Below, one piece after another: positions 1 to 7,470 of a stretch of 10,993 bases of DNA. Source of the stretch: Clostridia bacterium (GTDB lineage: Bacteria > Bacillota > Clostridia > Saccharofermentanales > UBA5734); NCBI GenBank assembly GCA_018056585.1, contig JAGPFK010000018.1:1-10993 (forward strand), in the 5' to 3' direction. The notes below the pieces were generated by a model. The model searched no databases, was not told the DNA's origin, and saw only the letters and a program-made list of their open reading frames with translations. Made by a program: the position numbers and the translations under genes. Every line of letters begins with the position of its first letter. The first letter of the stretch is position 1.

Positions 1-402
1 CGACAGGAACGCCTGGAACGGGCCAGAGAAGCACTTCTGTCTGTCGATCTCATCCGCTGGGCGGCTCACAGGCCCTATGAAATTTCATCAGGGCAACAGC
101 AGCGGGTGGCGATCGCTCGCGCGATGGTTATGCGGCCGTCTTTGCTGTTAGCTGATGAGCCGACCGGCAATCTTGACAGCCGTGCAGCCAATGAGATTAT
201 GAACATATTTGACCGGCTGAACAAAGAAAGTACAACGATTGTCGTTATTACTCATGAGATCAATATCGCAAAATGGGCTCAGCGGATTATTCACATTGTC
301 GACGGTCGATTGGTTCAGGATACTTTTGGGCGTAATGCATCCCCGCATCCTGAGCAAAAGACGTCTTTTGATTCAGCGGAACAAGCCGAAATGCAGGGAT
401 GA
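1..402 (+). CDS. ABC transporter ATP-binding protein, 3' part (MacB/LolD/YknY-like)
   Basis: This is the C-terminal 133 residues of an ATPase that powers the permease encoded next to it; the start and Walker A lie upstream of the window. The frame is open from base 1. Visible in order are the ABC signature (ISSGQQQR, 82-105), Walker B with the catalytic glutamate (LLLADEPT, Asp-Glu at 154-159), the D-loop GNLDS (166-180) and the switch histidine in VITHE (253-255). The spacing is that of the MacB/LolD/YknY class, whose ATPases pair with FtsX-like permeases in export or cell-envelope transport. The signature reads S-S-G-Q rather than the usual S-G-G-Q. The family is certain, but the transported substrate cannot be told from the sequence. 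The permease starts one base after the stop, so the two are almost certainly translationally coupled. Confidence 0.93.
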   Translation, partial: RQERLERAREALLSVDLIRWAAHRPYEISSGQQQRVAIARAMVMRPSLLLADEPTGNLDSRAANEIMNIFDRLNKESTTIVVITHEINIAKWAQRIIHIVDGRLVQDTFGRNASPHPEQKTSFDSAEQAEMQG

Positions 403-403
403 T

Positions 404-1651
404 ATGTTTCTTGAATGCTTAAAAATGGCTGTCAGCAGCCTCCTTTCCAATAAAATGCGATCTTTGCTGACGATGCTGGGTATCATTGTTGGTATTGCAT
501 CGGTTATTGCGGTTGTTTCTTTAGGTGAAGGCGGCAAAAACGAAGTGCTGGGACAATTTGACCAGATTGGCGCATCAACCGTCATCATCCAGGTCAGAAC
601 CAATAAAGCGCGTCAGAGCGATTACATCACGCAAAAAGACCTGGAGTTGATCCGAAACCGAACTGATCTGATCAAGACGGTCACGGCATCGGTTCAGACC
701 ATGGCCGATGCGACAACAGAAACAAACCAAAGCAAAGTTTATTTGGCTGCCATCGACGAATACTACACCCTGTTTGCCGCGATCGATCTGATCCATGGGC
801 GAATATTCAGTGAAATAGAATATCTGGACGGCCGGCCGGTTGCCATCATTGACCAGTCCGGCGCAGAGCAGATGTTTGGACGAGAAAATGCAGTTGGTGA
901 AACAATGAGCCTGAACCGAAACGGACGGCAGATTCCCGTTACGATTATTGGTGTTTGTGAATCCATCACCTCACAGATGAGCGCCATGATGGCTTCATAT
1001 GGCTTGGAAGGATCAGATGAGCATACCATTCCTTTTTTTGTTTATGCGCCTCTGAATACAGCTGAACGGATCATGAACAGCAAAGACAAATTATCGGCAA
1101 TCAGCATCATGGCTGTTTCGGCCAACAGAACCAATGAAGCAGCCGAAGCCGCAGTTCATCTGCTGGAAATGCGTCATAATAATGAAGATCGAGCCGTTTA
1201 CCGAACACAGAACATGGCTTCAATCCTGAATCAGGTTAATAATGTCATTAACATTATGACCATTTTTATCAGTGCTGTTGCTGCTATTTCTCTATTGGTT
1301 GGTGGGATCGGCGTCATGAATATCATGCTTGTTTCCGTGTCGGAGCGAACGCGTGAAATTGGGATCCGGAAAGCCATTGGAGCAACCACACAGGATATCT
1401 TGTTACAGTTTATAACAGAATCAGTGATTTTGACTCTTATGGGAGGAATGATTGGAACGCTGAGCGGTTTTGGCCTGGCTTATGGCATTGCGTTTTTTGT
1501 TCGCAACCTGACCCATCTGGTACCGATCCTGAATATAAAATCCATATTGATTGCTGTTTTATTTTCGAGCGCCGTTGGTTTATTTTTTGGCATTTACCCC
1601 GCGCGGAAGGCAGCGGCCTTAGATCCGATTGATGCGCTGCGTTATGAGTAA
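404..1651 (+). CDS. MacB/FtsX-family ABC transporter permease
   Basis: This 415-residue protein is the membrane subunit of the transporter whose ATPase is encoded just upstream. It has the standard four-helix MacB_PCD + FtsX layout. TM1 lies near residues 19-40 (RSLLTMLGIIVGIASVIAVV, followed by SLGEG). A large extracytoplasmic domain spans about 45-280. TM2 is near 285-312, followed by the conserved cytoplasmic coupling segment SERTREIGIRKAIGA (313-327), then TM3 near 336-365 and TM4 near 381-398. The C-terminus PARKAAALDPIDALRYE is typical of the family. The start is ATG 404, one base after the ATPase stop; the same frame is open further upstream, but that part overlaps the ATPase gene and does not resemble the family. 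Length matches YknZ-type permeases (about 400 residues). Such systems often work with a HlyD/MacA-like adaptor, which may lie upstream. Substrate unknown. Confidence 0.93.
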   Translation: MFLECLKMAVSSLLSNKMRSLLTMLGIIVGIASVIAVVSLGEGGKNEVLGQFDQIGASTVIIQVRTNKARQSDYITQKDLELIRNRTDLIKTVTASVQTMADATTETNQSKVYLAAIDEYYTLFAAIDLIHGRIFSEIEYLDGRPVAIIDQSGAEQMFGRENAVGETMSLNRNGRQIPVTIIGVCESITSQMSAMMASYGLEGSDEHTIPFFVYAPLNTAERIMNSKDKLSAISIMAVSANRTNEAAEAAVHLLEMRHNNEDRAVYRTQNMASILNQVNNVINIMTIFISAVAAISLLVGGIGVMNIMLVSVSERTREIGIRKAIGATTQDILLQFITESVILTLMGGMIGTLSGFGLAYGIAFFVRNLTHLVPILNIKSILIAVLFSSAVGLFFGIYPARKAAALDPIDALRYE

Positions 1652-1709
1652 TGAGATCAGTACAAGCGCATTTTTTAATCTGATTTTCTTAAAATGTTTT
1701 TTCAATCTC

Positions 1710-1737
1710 TTGACAGAAATCAATCCATGATTATAAT
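1710..1737 (+). promoter_or_regulatory. Sigma-A-type promoter of the ctsR operon
   Basis: A perfect -35 TTGACA (1710-1715) is followed after 16 bases by a perfect -10 TATAAT (1732-1737). Transcription would start near 1744, about 40 bases before the ctsR ATG. The 40 bases upstream of the -35 are rich in A and T tracts, which could act as an UP-like element (inference). The position immediately before the CtsR box fits a housekeeping promoter controlled by repression rather than by an alternative sigma factor. Confidence 0.9.
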
Positions 1738-1745
1738 ATAATTAT

Positions 1746-1762
1746 AGTCAAAGATAGTCAAA
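1746..1762 (+). promoter_or_regulatory. CtsR operator (heptad direct repeat)
   Basis: AGTCAAA-GAT-AGTCAAA is an exact match to the known CtsR consensus of two (A/G)GTCAAA heptads separated by NAN. It covers the predicted transcription start just downstream of the -10, so bound CtsR would block initiation. A further GTCAT follows directly at 1763-1767 and may be a degenerate third half-site. It implies autorepression of the whole downstream operon at normal temperature and release on heat or protein stress. Confidence 0.95.
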
Positions 1763-1783
1763 GTCATGTGAAAGGAGAACATC

Positions 1784-2245
1784 ATGGCAAAGATCAGTGA
1801 CCTGATTGAAAGCATGATCAAGGAAATGATGGATCAAAATGACGGCTGGGTCGAGATAACGCGAACGGAACTGGCAGAGCGCGCCAATTGTGTCCCATCG
1901 CAGGTGACCTATGTTTTGTCGACTCGCTTCACGAGCGATCAGGGTTATCTGGTTGAAAGCAAGCGCGGCGGAGGCGGCTGGGTCCGCATTCGTCGTGCCA
2001 GCTATACATCGCCGACGCAATACCTGATGCACGCGCTCAATGCGATGGGGGATGCCTTATCACAGCACGAAGCGGAAATTATGATTCGTAATTTTATTGA
2101 CTATCAGATTATTGAAGAACAGGAAGCGCGTTTATTGATGGCAGCCGTATCGGATCGTGCTTTGAATGCCGTTGAAATTGAAAATCGCGATCGGATACGG
2201 ATGATGATCTTTAAAAATATGTTAATCAGCCTGATTGTGGCGTAA
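1784..2245 (+). CDS. ctsR: Transcriptional repressor CtsR of class III stress genes
   Basis: This 153-residue dimeric DNA-binding repressor controls clp genes and its own operon; the usual length is about 150-155. The N-terminal part holds the winged helix-turn-helix (TRTELAERANCVPSQVTYVL, about 26-45). The wing carries Arg61 and the tetraglycine loop Gly62-65 (ESKRGGGGW), which in B. subtilis is the heat-sensing element. The C-terminal half (about 80-150) is the helical dimerisation domain, which in B. subtilis contacts McsB and is a target of arginine phosphorylation. The start is ATG 1784, with AAAGGAG at 1771-1777 and a 6-base spacer. The gene is preceded by its own operator and is first of four genes in one direction. 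Identification rests on sequence and context and is secure. Confidence 0.97.
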   Translation: MAKISDLIESMIKEMMDQNDGWVEITRTELAERANCVPSQVTYVLSTRFTSDQGYLVESKRGGGGWVRIRRASYTSPTQYLMHALNAMGDALSQHEAEIMIRNFIDYQIIEEQEARLLMAAVSDRALNAVEIENRDRIRMMIFKNMLISLIVA

Positions 2246-2258
2246 GGGGGAATAGAAT

Positions 2259-2834
2259 GTGCTCTGCGAGCGATGTCAAAAACAAGAAGCAACGATTCAC
2301 TTGACGCAGACACGCCAAGGGAAGACAAACACCTACCATTTATGTGACGCTTGTGCGCGTGAAATAGGTGTTGGACATTACTTTTCAGATTATTTCGGGA
2401 CGCTCGAAAGCTTGATGGGTTCCGATATGCTGGGTGGCGGCAGTATTTTTAACATAACGGGCGGGATACCGGATTTCGGAGCGAAAACGGCACACAGTGC
2501 CATTTGCCCAAACTGTGGCCAGTCCTTTGATGAATTTCGTCGTACCGGATTGTTTGGCTGCAGTAAATGTTACGAGGCTTTTGGTGATCGCCTGGATGCG
2601 GTTTTTCGCCGTGTTCAGGGCGGAACCAGACATATTGGCCGAAGAACGAATCTATCAGCGGGACAAAAAGAAACACAACTCCTGCAAGGCAAGCTGAAAG
2701 ATTTGAGAAAGTCTTTGAATCAAGCCGTTTCTGATGAAGCTTATGAAGAAGCCGCCCGAATCCGTGATGAAATCAAAATTTTGGAAAAAAGGATTGAAGC
2801 GAATCAGTCTTCGGAAGGGGGCAGCAATCCATGA
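2259..2834 (+). CDS. mcsA: McsA, zinc-binding activator of the arginine kinase McsB
   Basis: This 191-residue protein (B. subtilis McsA is about 185) activates McsB kinase and helps couple it to ClpC. It has three pairs of metal-binding cysteines followed by a fourth: Cys3/Cys6 (CERC), Cys29/Cys32 (CDAC), Cys83/Cys86 (CPNC) and Cys101/Cys104 (CSKC), making two four-cysteine zinc sites. A UVR motif (about 142-180, with AYEEAARIRDEIKILEKRI) ends the protein; ClpC carries a related motif. The start must be GTG 2259. An in-frame TAG at 2253-2255 rules out anything upstream, and the ATG at 2257 that overlaps it is in another frame and closes after about 15 codons. The ribosome site is the GGGGG run at 2246-2250 just after the ctsR stop. 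The stop overlaps the mcsB start by 4 bases (ATGA), suggesting translational coupling. Confidence 0.96.
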   Translation: MLCERCQKQEATIHLTQTRQGKTNTYHLCDACAREIGVGHYFSDYFGTLESLMGSDMLGGGSIFNITGGIPDFGAKTAHSAICPNCGQSFDEFRRTGLFGCSKCYEAFGDRLDAVFRRVQGGTRHIGRRTNLSAGQKETQLLQGKLKDLRKSLNQAVSDEAYEEAARIRDEIKILEKRIEANQSSEGGSNP

Positions 2835-3871
2835 CCTGGTATATTGATCAGGGGCCTGAAAGTGATGTGATCATCAGCAGTCGTGTTCGGCTGGCCAGGA
2901 ATCTGGCTAATTACCCGTTTCCGCATCGAATGGACGCTCAACAAGCGCGTCAGGTTGCTGAGGAGATCATACAGGCCTTCTTTATGAATGACCCGGAACG
3001 GAAACGGCATTATTTGCTGGTTGATCTCGATACCCTAAGTCCGGAAGACAGACAGGCATTGGCTGAAAAACGCCTGATCAGTGAGGATTTAGCCGGAAGC
3101 GGCCCGAGTCATAAGGCGATCATCAGCCGCGATGAAGCCATATCGATCATGATTAATGAAGAAGACCATATTCGGATTCAGTCTATGCAACCTGGCTTAA
3201 ATCTGGAGAAAGCGTATGAAGCCGCAGCTCAGGTCGCCTGGATTCTGGAGCAGTCTTTGTCAATAGCATACAGTGAAAAATACGGTTTTCTGACCGCTTG
3301 CCCCACCAATACCGGAACAGGCATGCGGGCTTCAGTGATGGCTCACCTTCCTGGCTTGGTTATGTCAGGGAAAATAAAAGATACAATCGATGGGTTGCTC
3401 AAATTAGGCTTTGCGGTGAGAGGTCATTATGGTGAGCATAGTAAAAGTCAGGGCAATCTTTTTCAGATTAGTAACCAGCTGACGCTGGGCATATCGGAAG
3501 ATGACCTGATTAATGATCTCAAACGGATGCTGCAACAGCTGATCGAGCAGGAACGGAATGCAAGGCTTGAGGTATACCGGAGGCAGCCGCTTGTACTGGA
3601 AGACCGAATAATGCGTTCTTACGGCATTTTAAGGAATGCGCGTTTAATATCGAATGAAGAGGCAACGGATTTGCTGTCTGATTTACGTCTGGGTCTTTCT
3701 CTCGGTTTGCTGCGCGGCTTACGGGAGGCAGACATCAATCGTTTATATGCCATCATCGGGCCGGCCAGCATTCAGAAGGCGGAAGGCCGATCGATGACAC
3801 CAGAGGAACGGGACAGTGCAAGAGCAAAAATCATCCAGAGCGTCCTGACTCAAAGTGAGGCAACTTTATAA
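2831..3871 (+). CDS. mcsB: Protein arginine kinase McsB
   Basis: This 346-residue kinase transfers ATP phosphate to arginine side chains of proteins, marking them for ClpC-ClpP and inactivating CtsR. The phosphagen-kinase-like catalytic domain shows SSRVRLARN (16-24), the NEEDH motif (109-113, catalytic glutamates), CPTNTGTGMRASVM (157-170, with Cys157) and the substrate-side loop RGHYGEHSKSQGN (197-209). Glu201 of that loop is retained, but Lys204 stands where B. subtilis McsB has glutamate (GEGSEA). The C-terminal domain has RLGLSLGLLRGL and IQKAEGRSMTPEERD, corresponding to the region with the phosphoarginine-binding pocket. The start is ATG 2831, overlapping mcsA, with AAGGGGG at 2815-2821. 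It lacks the extra N-terminal residues of the B. subtilis protein, and its C-terminal tail is also short. Activity is expected to need McsA. Confidence 0.96.
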   Translation: MTWYIDQGPESDVIISSRVRLARNLANYPFPHRMDAQQARQVAEEIIQAFFMNDPERKRHYLLVDLDTLSPEDRQALAEKRLISEDLAGSGPSHKAIISRDEAISIMINEEDHIRIQSMQPGLNLEKAYEAAAQVAWILEQSLSIAYSEKYGFLTACPTNTGTGMRASVMAHLPGLVMSGKIKDTIDGLLKLGFAVRGHYGEHSKSQGNLFQISNQLTLGISEDDLINDLKRMLQQLIEQERNARLEVYRRQPLVLEDRIMRSYGILRNARLISNEEATDLLSDLRLGLSLGLLRGLREADINRLYAIIGPASIQKAEGRSMTPEERDSARAKIIQSVLTQSEATL

Positions 3872-3949
3872 ATCATCTGGTATTTGAGATATAAATGCAA
3901 CTGTATAACAGTATATAGTCATATTATAGTATGAATGGAGGAATTAAAA
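3872..3949 (+). promoter_or_regulatory. mcsB-clpC gap with clpC ribosome binding site; possible weak promoter
   Basis: This 78-base AT-rich spacer contains several TATA-like hexamers (TATAAC 3904-3909, TATTAT 3922-3927, TATAGT 3925-3930) but no good -35 at 16-18 bases from any of them. A TTGAGA at 3884-3889 is spaced wrongly. There is no CtsR heptad pair here. The strong site GGAGG (3937-3941) sits 8 bases before ATG 3950 and decides the clpC start. A secondary clpC promoter is possible but not demonstrated. The shortness and lack of a terminator hairpin favour readthrough from the ctsR promoter. Confidence 0.4.
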
Positions 3950-6553
3950 ATGGTGATGCGTTTTTCTGATAGAAGCAGTGAAGCGATTAGTTATGCATAT
4001 CAAATTGCCCAATCCCATAATGTGAACTACATTGGGACAGAACACCTATTAGCCGGGATTTTAGCGGAAGGCGAAGGGATAGCCTGTGAGCTGCTCAATG
4101 CATCCGGATTGGATCTGGATAAGGTGAGAACGGCCATTGCTCAAATGAATTCACAACAATCGATGAGACAGGGGGAAACCGCGCCGCCGGATCCAGAAAA
4201 GATCATGCAAATGTTTACGCCGAGAACCCGGCGTGTTGTTGAACTGGCTGCATACGAAGCCAGAAGGCGCCAGTTGGATGTGATTGAGCCGGAACATCTT
4301 TTGATGGGTATGATTCGTGAGGGTGACAGTGTGGCATTACGAATTATGCGAGCGGCTGGCATCGATCCCACAGCACTCTACAATCGTCTGGTTGCGGCGG
4401 TTCAGAGCACCGCCTCGGCCGGAGGAGCAGGTAGAGAAGGCCGGGATGAGGAAATAGACGCAATCAACCGGGAGCTTGGTTCACGCCCCAGCTCATCGGC
4501 TCAACAGGGTAAAACGGATACACCCACTTTGGACAAATTTGGCCGTGACTTAACCGCTATGGCAAAGGAACAACGTTTTGATCCGATTATCGGACGTGAA
4601 GAGGAAATTAATCGGGTTATGCAGATTCTTTGCCGGCGGACAAAGAATAATCCTTGCCTTATCGGCGAGCCAGGCGTCGGGAAAACTGCCATCGTTGAAG
4701 GGCTGGCACAAAAAATAGCATCCGGTGATGTGCCGGATCTTCTGCGCGATAAACGCATTGTGTCTTTGGATCTGGCCAGCATGCTGGCTGGTTCCAAGTA
4801 TCGGGGCGAATTTGAAGAGCGCCTGAAAAAAGGTTTAGATGAAGCAGTTCAAGCCGGCAATGTCATTTTGTTTATTGATGAGATTCACACCATCATCGGA
4901 GCGGGTGCCGCGGAAGGAGCAATGGATGCCGCCAACATCATTAAACCTTTAATGACAAGGGGAGATTTGCAAATCATTGGGGCAACAACCATTGATGAGT
5001 ATCGCAAACATATTGAAAAAGATGCGGCTCTTGAACGGCGCTTCCAGCCGGTTACGATTGGCGAGCCGACTCCTGAAGAAACGATTGAAATTTTAAAAGG
5101 ACTGCGGAGCAAATACGAAGAGCATCATGACGTAAAAATTACAGATGAGGCGATTGAGACAGCTGTTCAATTGTCAAGGCGTTATATCACCGATCGCTTC
5201 TTGCCTGACAAAGCCATTGACCTGATTGACGAGGCCGCATCAAGATTACGTTTGGCGAAAACAAGCGAGCCAGAGACCATTCGTGAGCTCCAGCAGCAGA
5301 TTGAAGAATTGGAACGGAAAAAGAAAAAAGCAGCCGATGAAGAGCGCTTTGAAGAAGCAGCCGAATTGCGCCGGCGTGAACAAGAGCTGAGAGAAAAACT
5401 GGAGAAAATGCGTGCTGAATGGGAGCGCAGTGAGGGGCAAAAAGTATTAACAGGAGAAGATATCGCGGAAATTGTTTCAAATTGGACGGGTATCCCTGTA
5501 GGTAAACTGACAGAAAGCGATCACGAGAGACTTCGCCGCTTAGAGGATGAGATTAAAAAGCGAGTTGTGGGTCAGGATGAAGCCGTTAATGCTGTGGCGC
5601 GTGCCATCAGAAGAGGGCGTTTAGGGCTGAAAGACCCGAAGAGACCGATGGGTTCGTTCATTTTCCTTGGGACCACGGGTGTTGGTAAAACAGAACTGGC
5701 CAGAGCGCTGGCAGAGGTTATGTTTGGGGATGAGAATGCCATGATTCGCGTCGATATGTCAGAATACATGGAGAAATTCGATGTATCGAAGCTGATTGGA
5801 TCTCCGCCAGGGTATGTAGGCTATGAAGAAGGCGGACAATTAACTGAAAAAGTGCGTCGCCGGCCTTACTCGGTTGTTTTGTTCGATGAAATAGAAAAAG
5901 CACATCCGGATGTCCTGAATGCGCTTTTGCAGATCCTGGAAGACGGGCGATTAACCGATGGACAAGGCAGAACAGTTGATTTTCGCAATACGATTATCAT
6001 CATGACATCAAACATCGGTGCTCGCTTATTAACAACCCCAGCCGGACGTAAGATTGGTTTCAGTGTCGATACAGAAGGAAAAGAAGGCGAAGAAGCTGAA
6101 AATCTTTACGGTGGAAAGAGTTTTGAAGAAGCGCGCCAAATGGTGATCGATGAGCTGAAAAGGACATTTAACCCTGAATTCATCAACCGCGTCGATGAAA
6201 TAATCTTCTTCCGGATGCTCAGCCGGAGCGATGTTCTGAAAATTGTTGACATTATGCTGAACTCATTGCGTGTGCGCATCAATAATCTTGGCATGGATAT
6301 TGAGGTGACACAGGCAGCGAAAGAGTGGCTGGCTGAAAAAGGCTATGACCCTGCTTATGGCGCAAGGCCTTTACGCCGTGTGATTCAAACCGAAGTGGAA
6401 GATAGATTTTCTGAAGCCATGCTGGATGGAACCATACAAGTAGGTGACACGGCCATCGTGGATGTGGGAGAAGACGGCAATCTGGTGATCCGGCGTAAAG
6501 AGAAGCCAGGGGAAGAGGAGAAAAAGGATGTTGAAACCGTTCAGTCTGAATAA
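3950..6553 (+). CDS. clpC: ATP-dependent unfoldase ClpC (Hsp100, AAA+)
   Basis: ClpC unfolds proteins, including those carrying phosphoarginine, and threads them into ClpP. The 867-residue protein has two Clp-N repeats (about 1-150) with Glu31 (GTEHLL) and Glu115 (PEHLL), matching the phosphoarginine-pocket glutamates of B. subtilis ClpC. AAA+ module 1 has Walker A GEPGVGKT (239-246) and Walker B Asp310-Glu311. The coiled-coil middle domain holds a UVR motif (about 447-490) and IAEIVSNWTGIPV. AAA+ module 2 has Walker A GTTGVGKT (574-581), Walker B Asp646-Glu647 and sensor-2 GYDPAYGARPLRR (798-810). IGF at 702-704 is the ClpP-docking tripeptide, followed by an acidic loop about 10 residues longer than in B. 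subtilis as I recall that sequence. There is no N-terminal zinc finger, so it is ClpC rather than ClpE. An ATG at 3935 overlaps the ribosome site and is disfavoured. Confidence 0.97.
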   Translation: MVMRFSDRSSEAISYAYQIAQSHNVNYIGTEHLLAGILAEGEGIACELLNASGLDLDKVRTAIAQMNSQQSMRQGETAPPDPEKIMQMFTPRTRRVVELAAYEARRRQLDVIEPEHLLMGMIREGDSVALRIMRAAGIDPTALYNRLVAAVQSTASAGGAGREGRDEEIDAINRELGSRPSSSAQQGKTDTPTLDKFGRDLTAMAKEQRFDPIIGREEEINRVMQILCRRTKNNPCLIGEPGVGKTAIVEGLAQKIASGDVPDLLRDKRIVSLDLASMLAGSKYRGEFEERLKKGLDEAVQAGNVILFIDEIHTIIGAGAAEGAMDAANIIKPLMTRGDLQIIGATTIDEYRKHIEKDAALERRFQPVTIGEPTPEETIEILKGLRSKYEEHHDVKITDEAIETAVQLSRRYITDRFLPDKAIDLIDEAASRLRLAKTSEPETIRELQQQIEELERKKKKAADEERFEEAAELRRREQELREKLEKMRAEWERSEGQKVLTGEDIAEIVSNWTGIPVGKLTESDHERLRRLEDEIKKRVVGQDEAVNAVARAIRRGRLGLKDPKRPMGSFIFLGTTGVGKTELARALAEVMFGDENAMIRVDMSEYMEKFDVSKLIGSPPGYVGYEEGGQLTEKVRRRPYSVVLFDEIEKAHPDVLNALLQILEDGRLTDGQGRTVDFRNTIIIMTSNIGARLLTTPAGRKIGFSVDTEGKEGEEAENLYGGKSFEEARQMVIDELKRTFNPEFINRVDEIIFFRMLSRSDVLKIVDIMLNSLRVRINNLGMDIEVTQAAKEWLAEKGYDPAYGARPLRRVIQTEVEDRFSEAMLDGTIQVGDTAIVDVGEDGNLVIRRKEKPGEEEKKDVETVQSE

Positions 6554-6555
6554 GA

Positions 6556-7470
6556 TCAGATGACAGCGGAATGATCCAAAAGCGCGGTGAGAACTGGCAG
6601 CGACAAATTAAGAATAAAAGCCAGAGCCGCTGTATGGATCAATAAAACAAGGCCAACTAAATAAAAAGTACGATTATCATCAAAGCTTGTGAGCCGGCGC
6701 ATGACGAAGAACTGGGCCAGAGCTGAAAGGCCAAAGCCGGCCACAAGCATAAAGAGGGCGCTGAAAACTGAACCGGGTAAAACAAGCATGGCAGCGATCA
6801 TAAAAAGTTCGCCGTAGAAGAAAACCGGATTGAGGTTAACGATTAAACTGATCAGCGGAACAAAACGGCGAAAAACAAACCGTAAAGCAAGATAGTAAAC
6901 AAAAGCGAGTAGAAAGACTGCGGCCAGTGCCATCCCAAACCCCTGGATGAAAAGAAATCCGTTGGAGGCGGTGCCGGAGCCAAGGGAAGCTGTCGCGCTG
7001 TTCAGAGATAAAACGAATTTTAACTGAGGCTGATGCGCGCTGATCAGGAGAAAGAAGCCATTTAATAAGCCAGCTAAGAACAACAGGATAACTGAAAGAA
7101 ATCTGTTTCCAACAGGATCAGGCCGATTGATGGTCTCAATGGGGCGGAGTAGGTAGCCGATCGCTTGATGCCAGATCAATTGCCCGGTTTTTCGGCTAAA
7201 GAAGGGTGGCCTTTTGGATGGGCCGCCAGCCGACTTTGTTTTCACCTGATGCCTGGTTTTATTTGGTTGATCAGAAGGGTTAAAAAAACCAATGATGCGC
7301 CGCCACAAAGACTTCAAACCTGTGGTGGTTTTTTGCTTGCTTGCTTTCTGTTCGTCTTTTGACTGATCTTTTGGTTTTTGTTGTGCCTGAGCATATTGGG
7401 CTGCGGTACGGCAACCACACTTTTCTCCAGGTTTTAATTCGCGCCCACAATAAAAACAATAGCGAGCCAT
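6556..7470 (-). CDS. Zinc-ribbon membrane protein of unknown function
   Basis: I do not recognise this 304-residue protein. It starts with a short four-cysteine head (Cys5, Cys8, Cys18, Cys20: CFYC and CGC), a probable zinc ribbon on the cytoplasmic side. A polar, Lys/Gln-rich linker (about 25-95) follows. About five hydrophobic segments then appear near 124-145, 171-200, 205-231, 234-257 and 268-292. The segment just before TM1 (YLLRPIETINR) faintly recalls Yip1-like membrane proteins of Firmicutes, but this is only a resemblance. The start is well supported: GGGAGGAG lies 8 bases upstream of ATG (complement of 7468-7470). It is convergent with clpC with 2 bases between stop codons, and divergent from tex. 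A housekeeping membrane or envelope role is possible; nothing ties it to proteolysis except position. Confidence 0.85.
   Translation of the reverse strand: MARYCFYCGRELKPGEKCGCRTAAQYAQAQQKPKDQSKDEQKASKQKTTTGLKSLWRRIIGFFNPSDQPNKTRHQVKTKSAGGPSKRPPFFSRKTGQLIWHQAIGYLLRPIETINRPDPVGNRFLSVILLFLAGLLNGFFLLISAHQPQLKFVLSLNSATASLGSGTASNGFLFIQGFGMALAAVFLLAFVYYLALRFVFRRFVPLISLIVNLNPVFFYGELFMIAAMLVLPGSVFSALFMLVAGFGLSALAQFFVMRRLTSFDDNRTFYLVGLVLLIHTAALAFILNLSLPVLTALLDHSAVI

Noticed and set aside
239..403. Upstream extension of the permease frame over the ATPase gene
   Set aside because: The 55 extra residues overlap the ATPase in another frame and look unlike the family, whose N-terminus fits ATG 404.
1653..1687. 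Possible terminator after the permease (GAGATCAG pairing with CTGATTTT)
   Set aside because: The stem is AT-rich, needs two G-T pairs and has a loop of about 19 bases, so it is not a convincing intrinsic terminator although T-rich sequence follows.
2257..2304. Short reading frame from ATG 2257 just before mcsA
   Set aside because: It closes after about 15 codons and is out of frame with the conserved CERC motif; it is probably a chance ATG overlapping the real GTG.
3935..3949. Earlier clpC start at ATG 3935
   Set aside because: This ATG overlaps the GGAGG ribosome site, which is well spaced for ATG 3950; the ClpC N-terminus also fits the later start.
6540..6576. Bidirectional terminator between clpC and the convergent gene
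   Set aside because: Only a short near-palindrome (TTCAGTCTGAA) and a 5-bp GATCA/TGATC pair with a 13-base loop are present, with no U tract.
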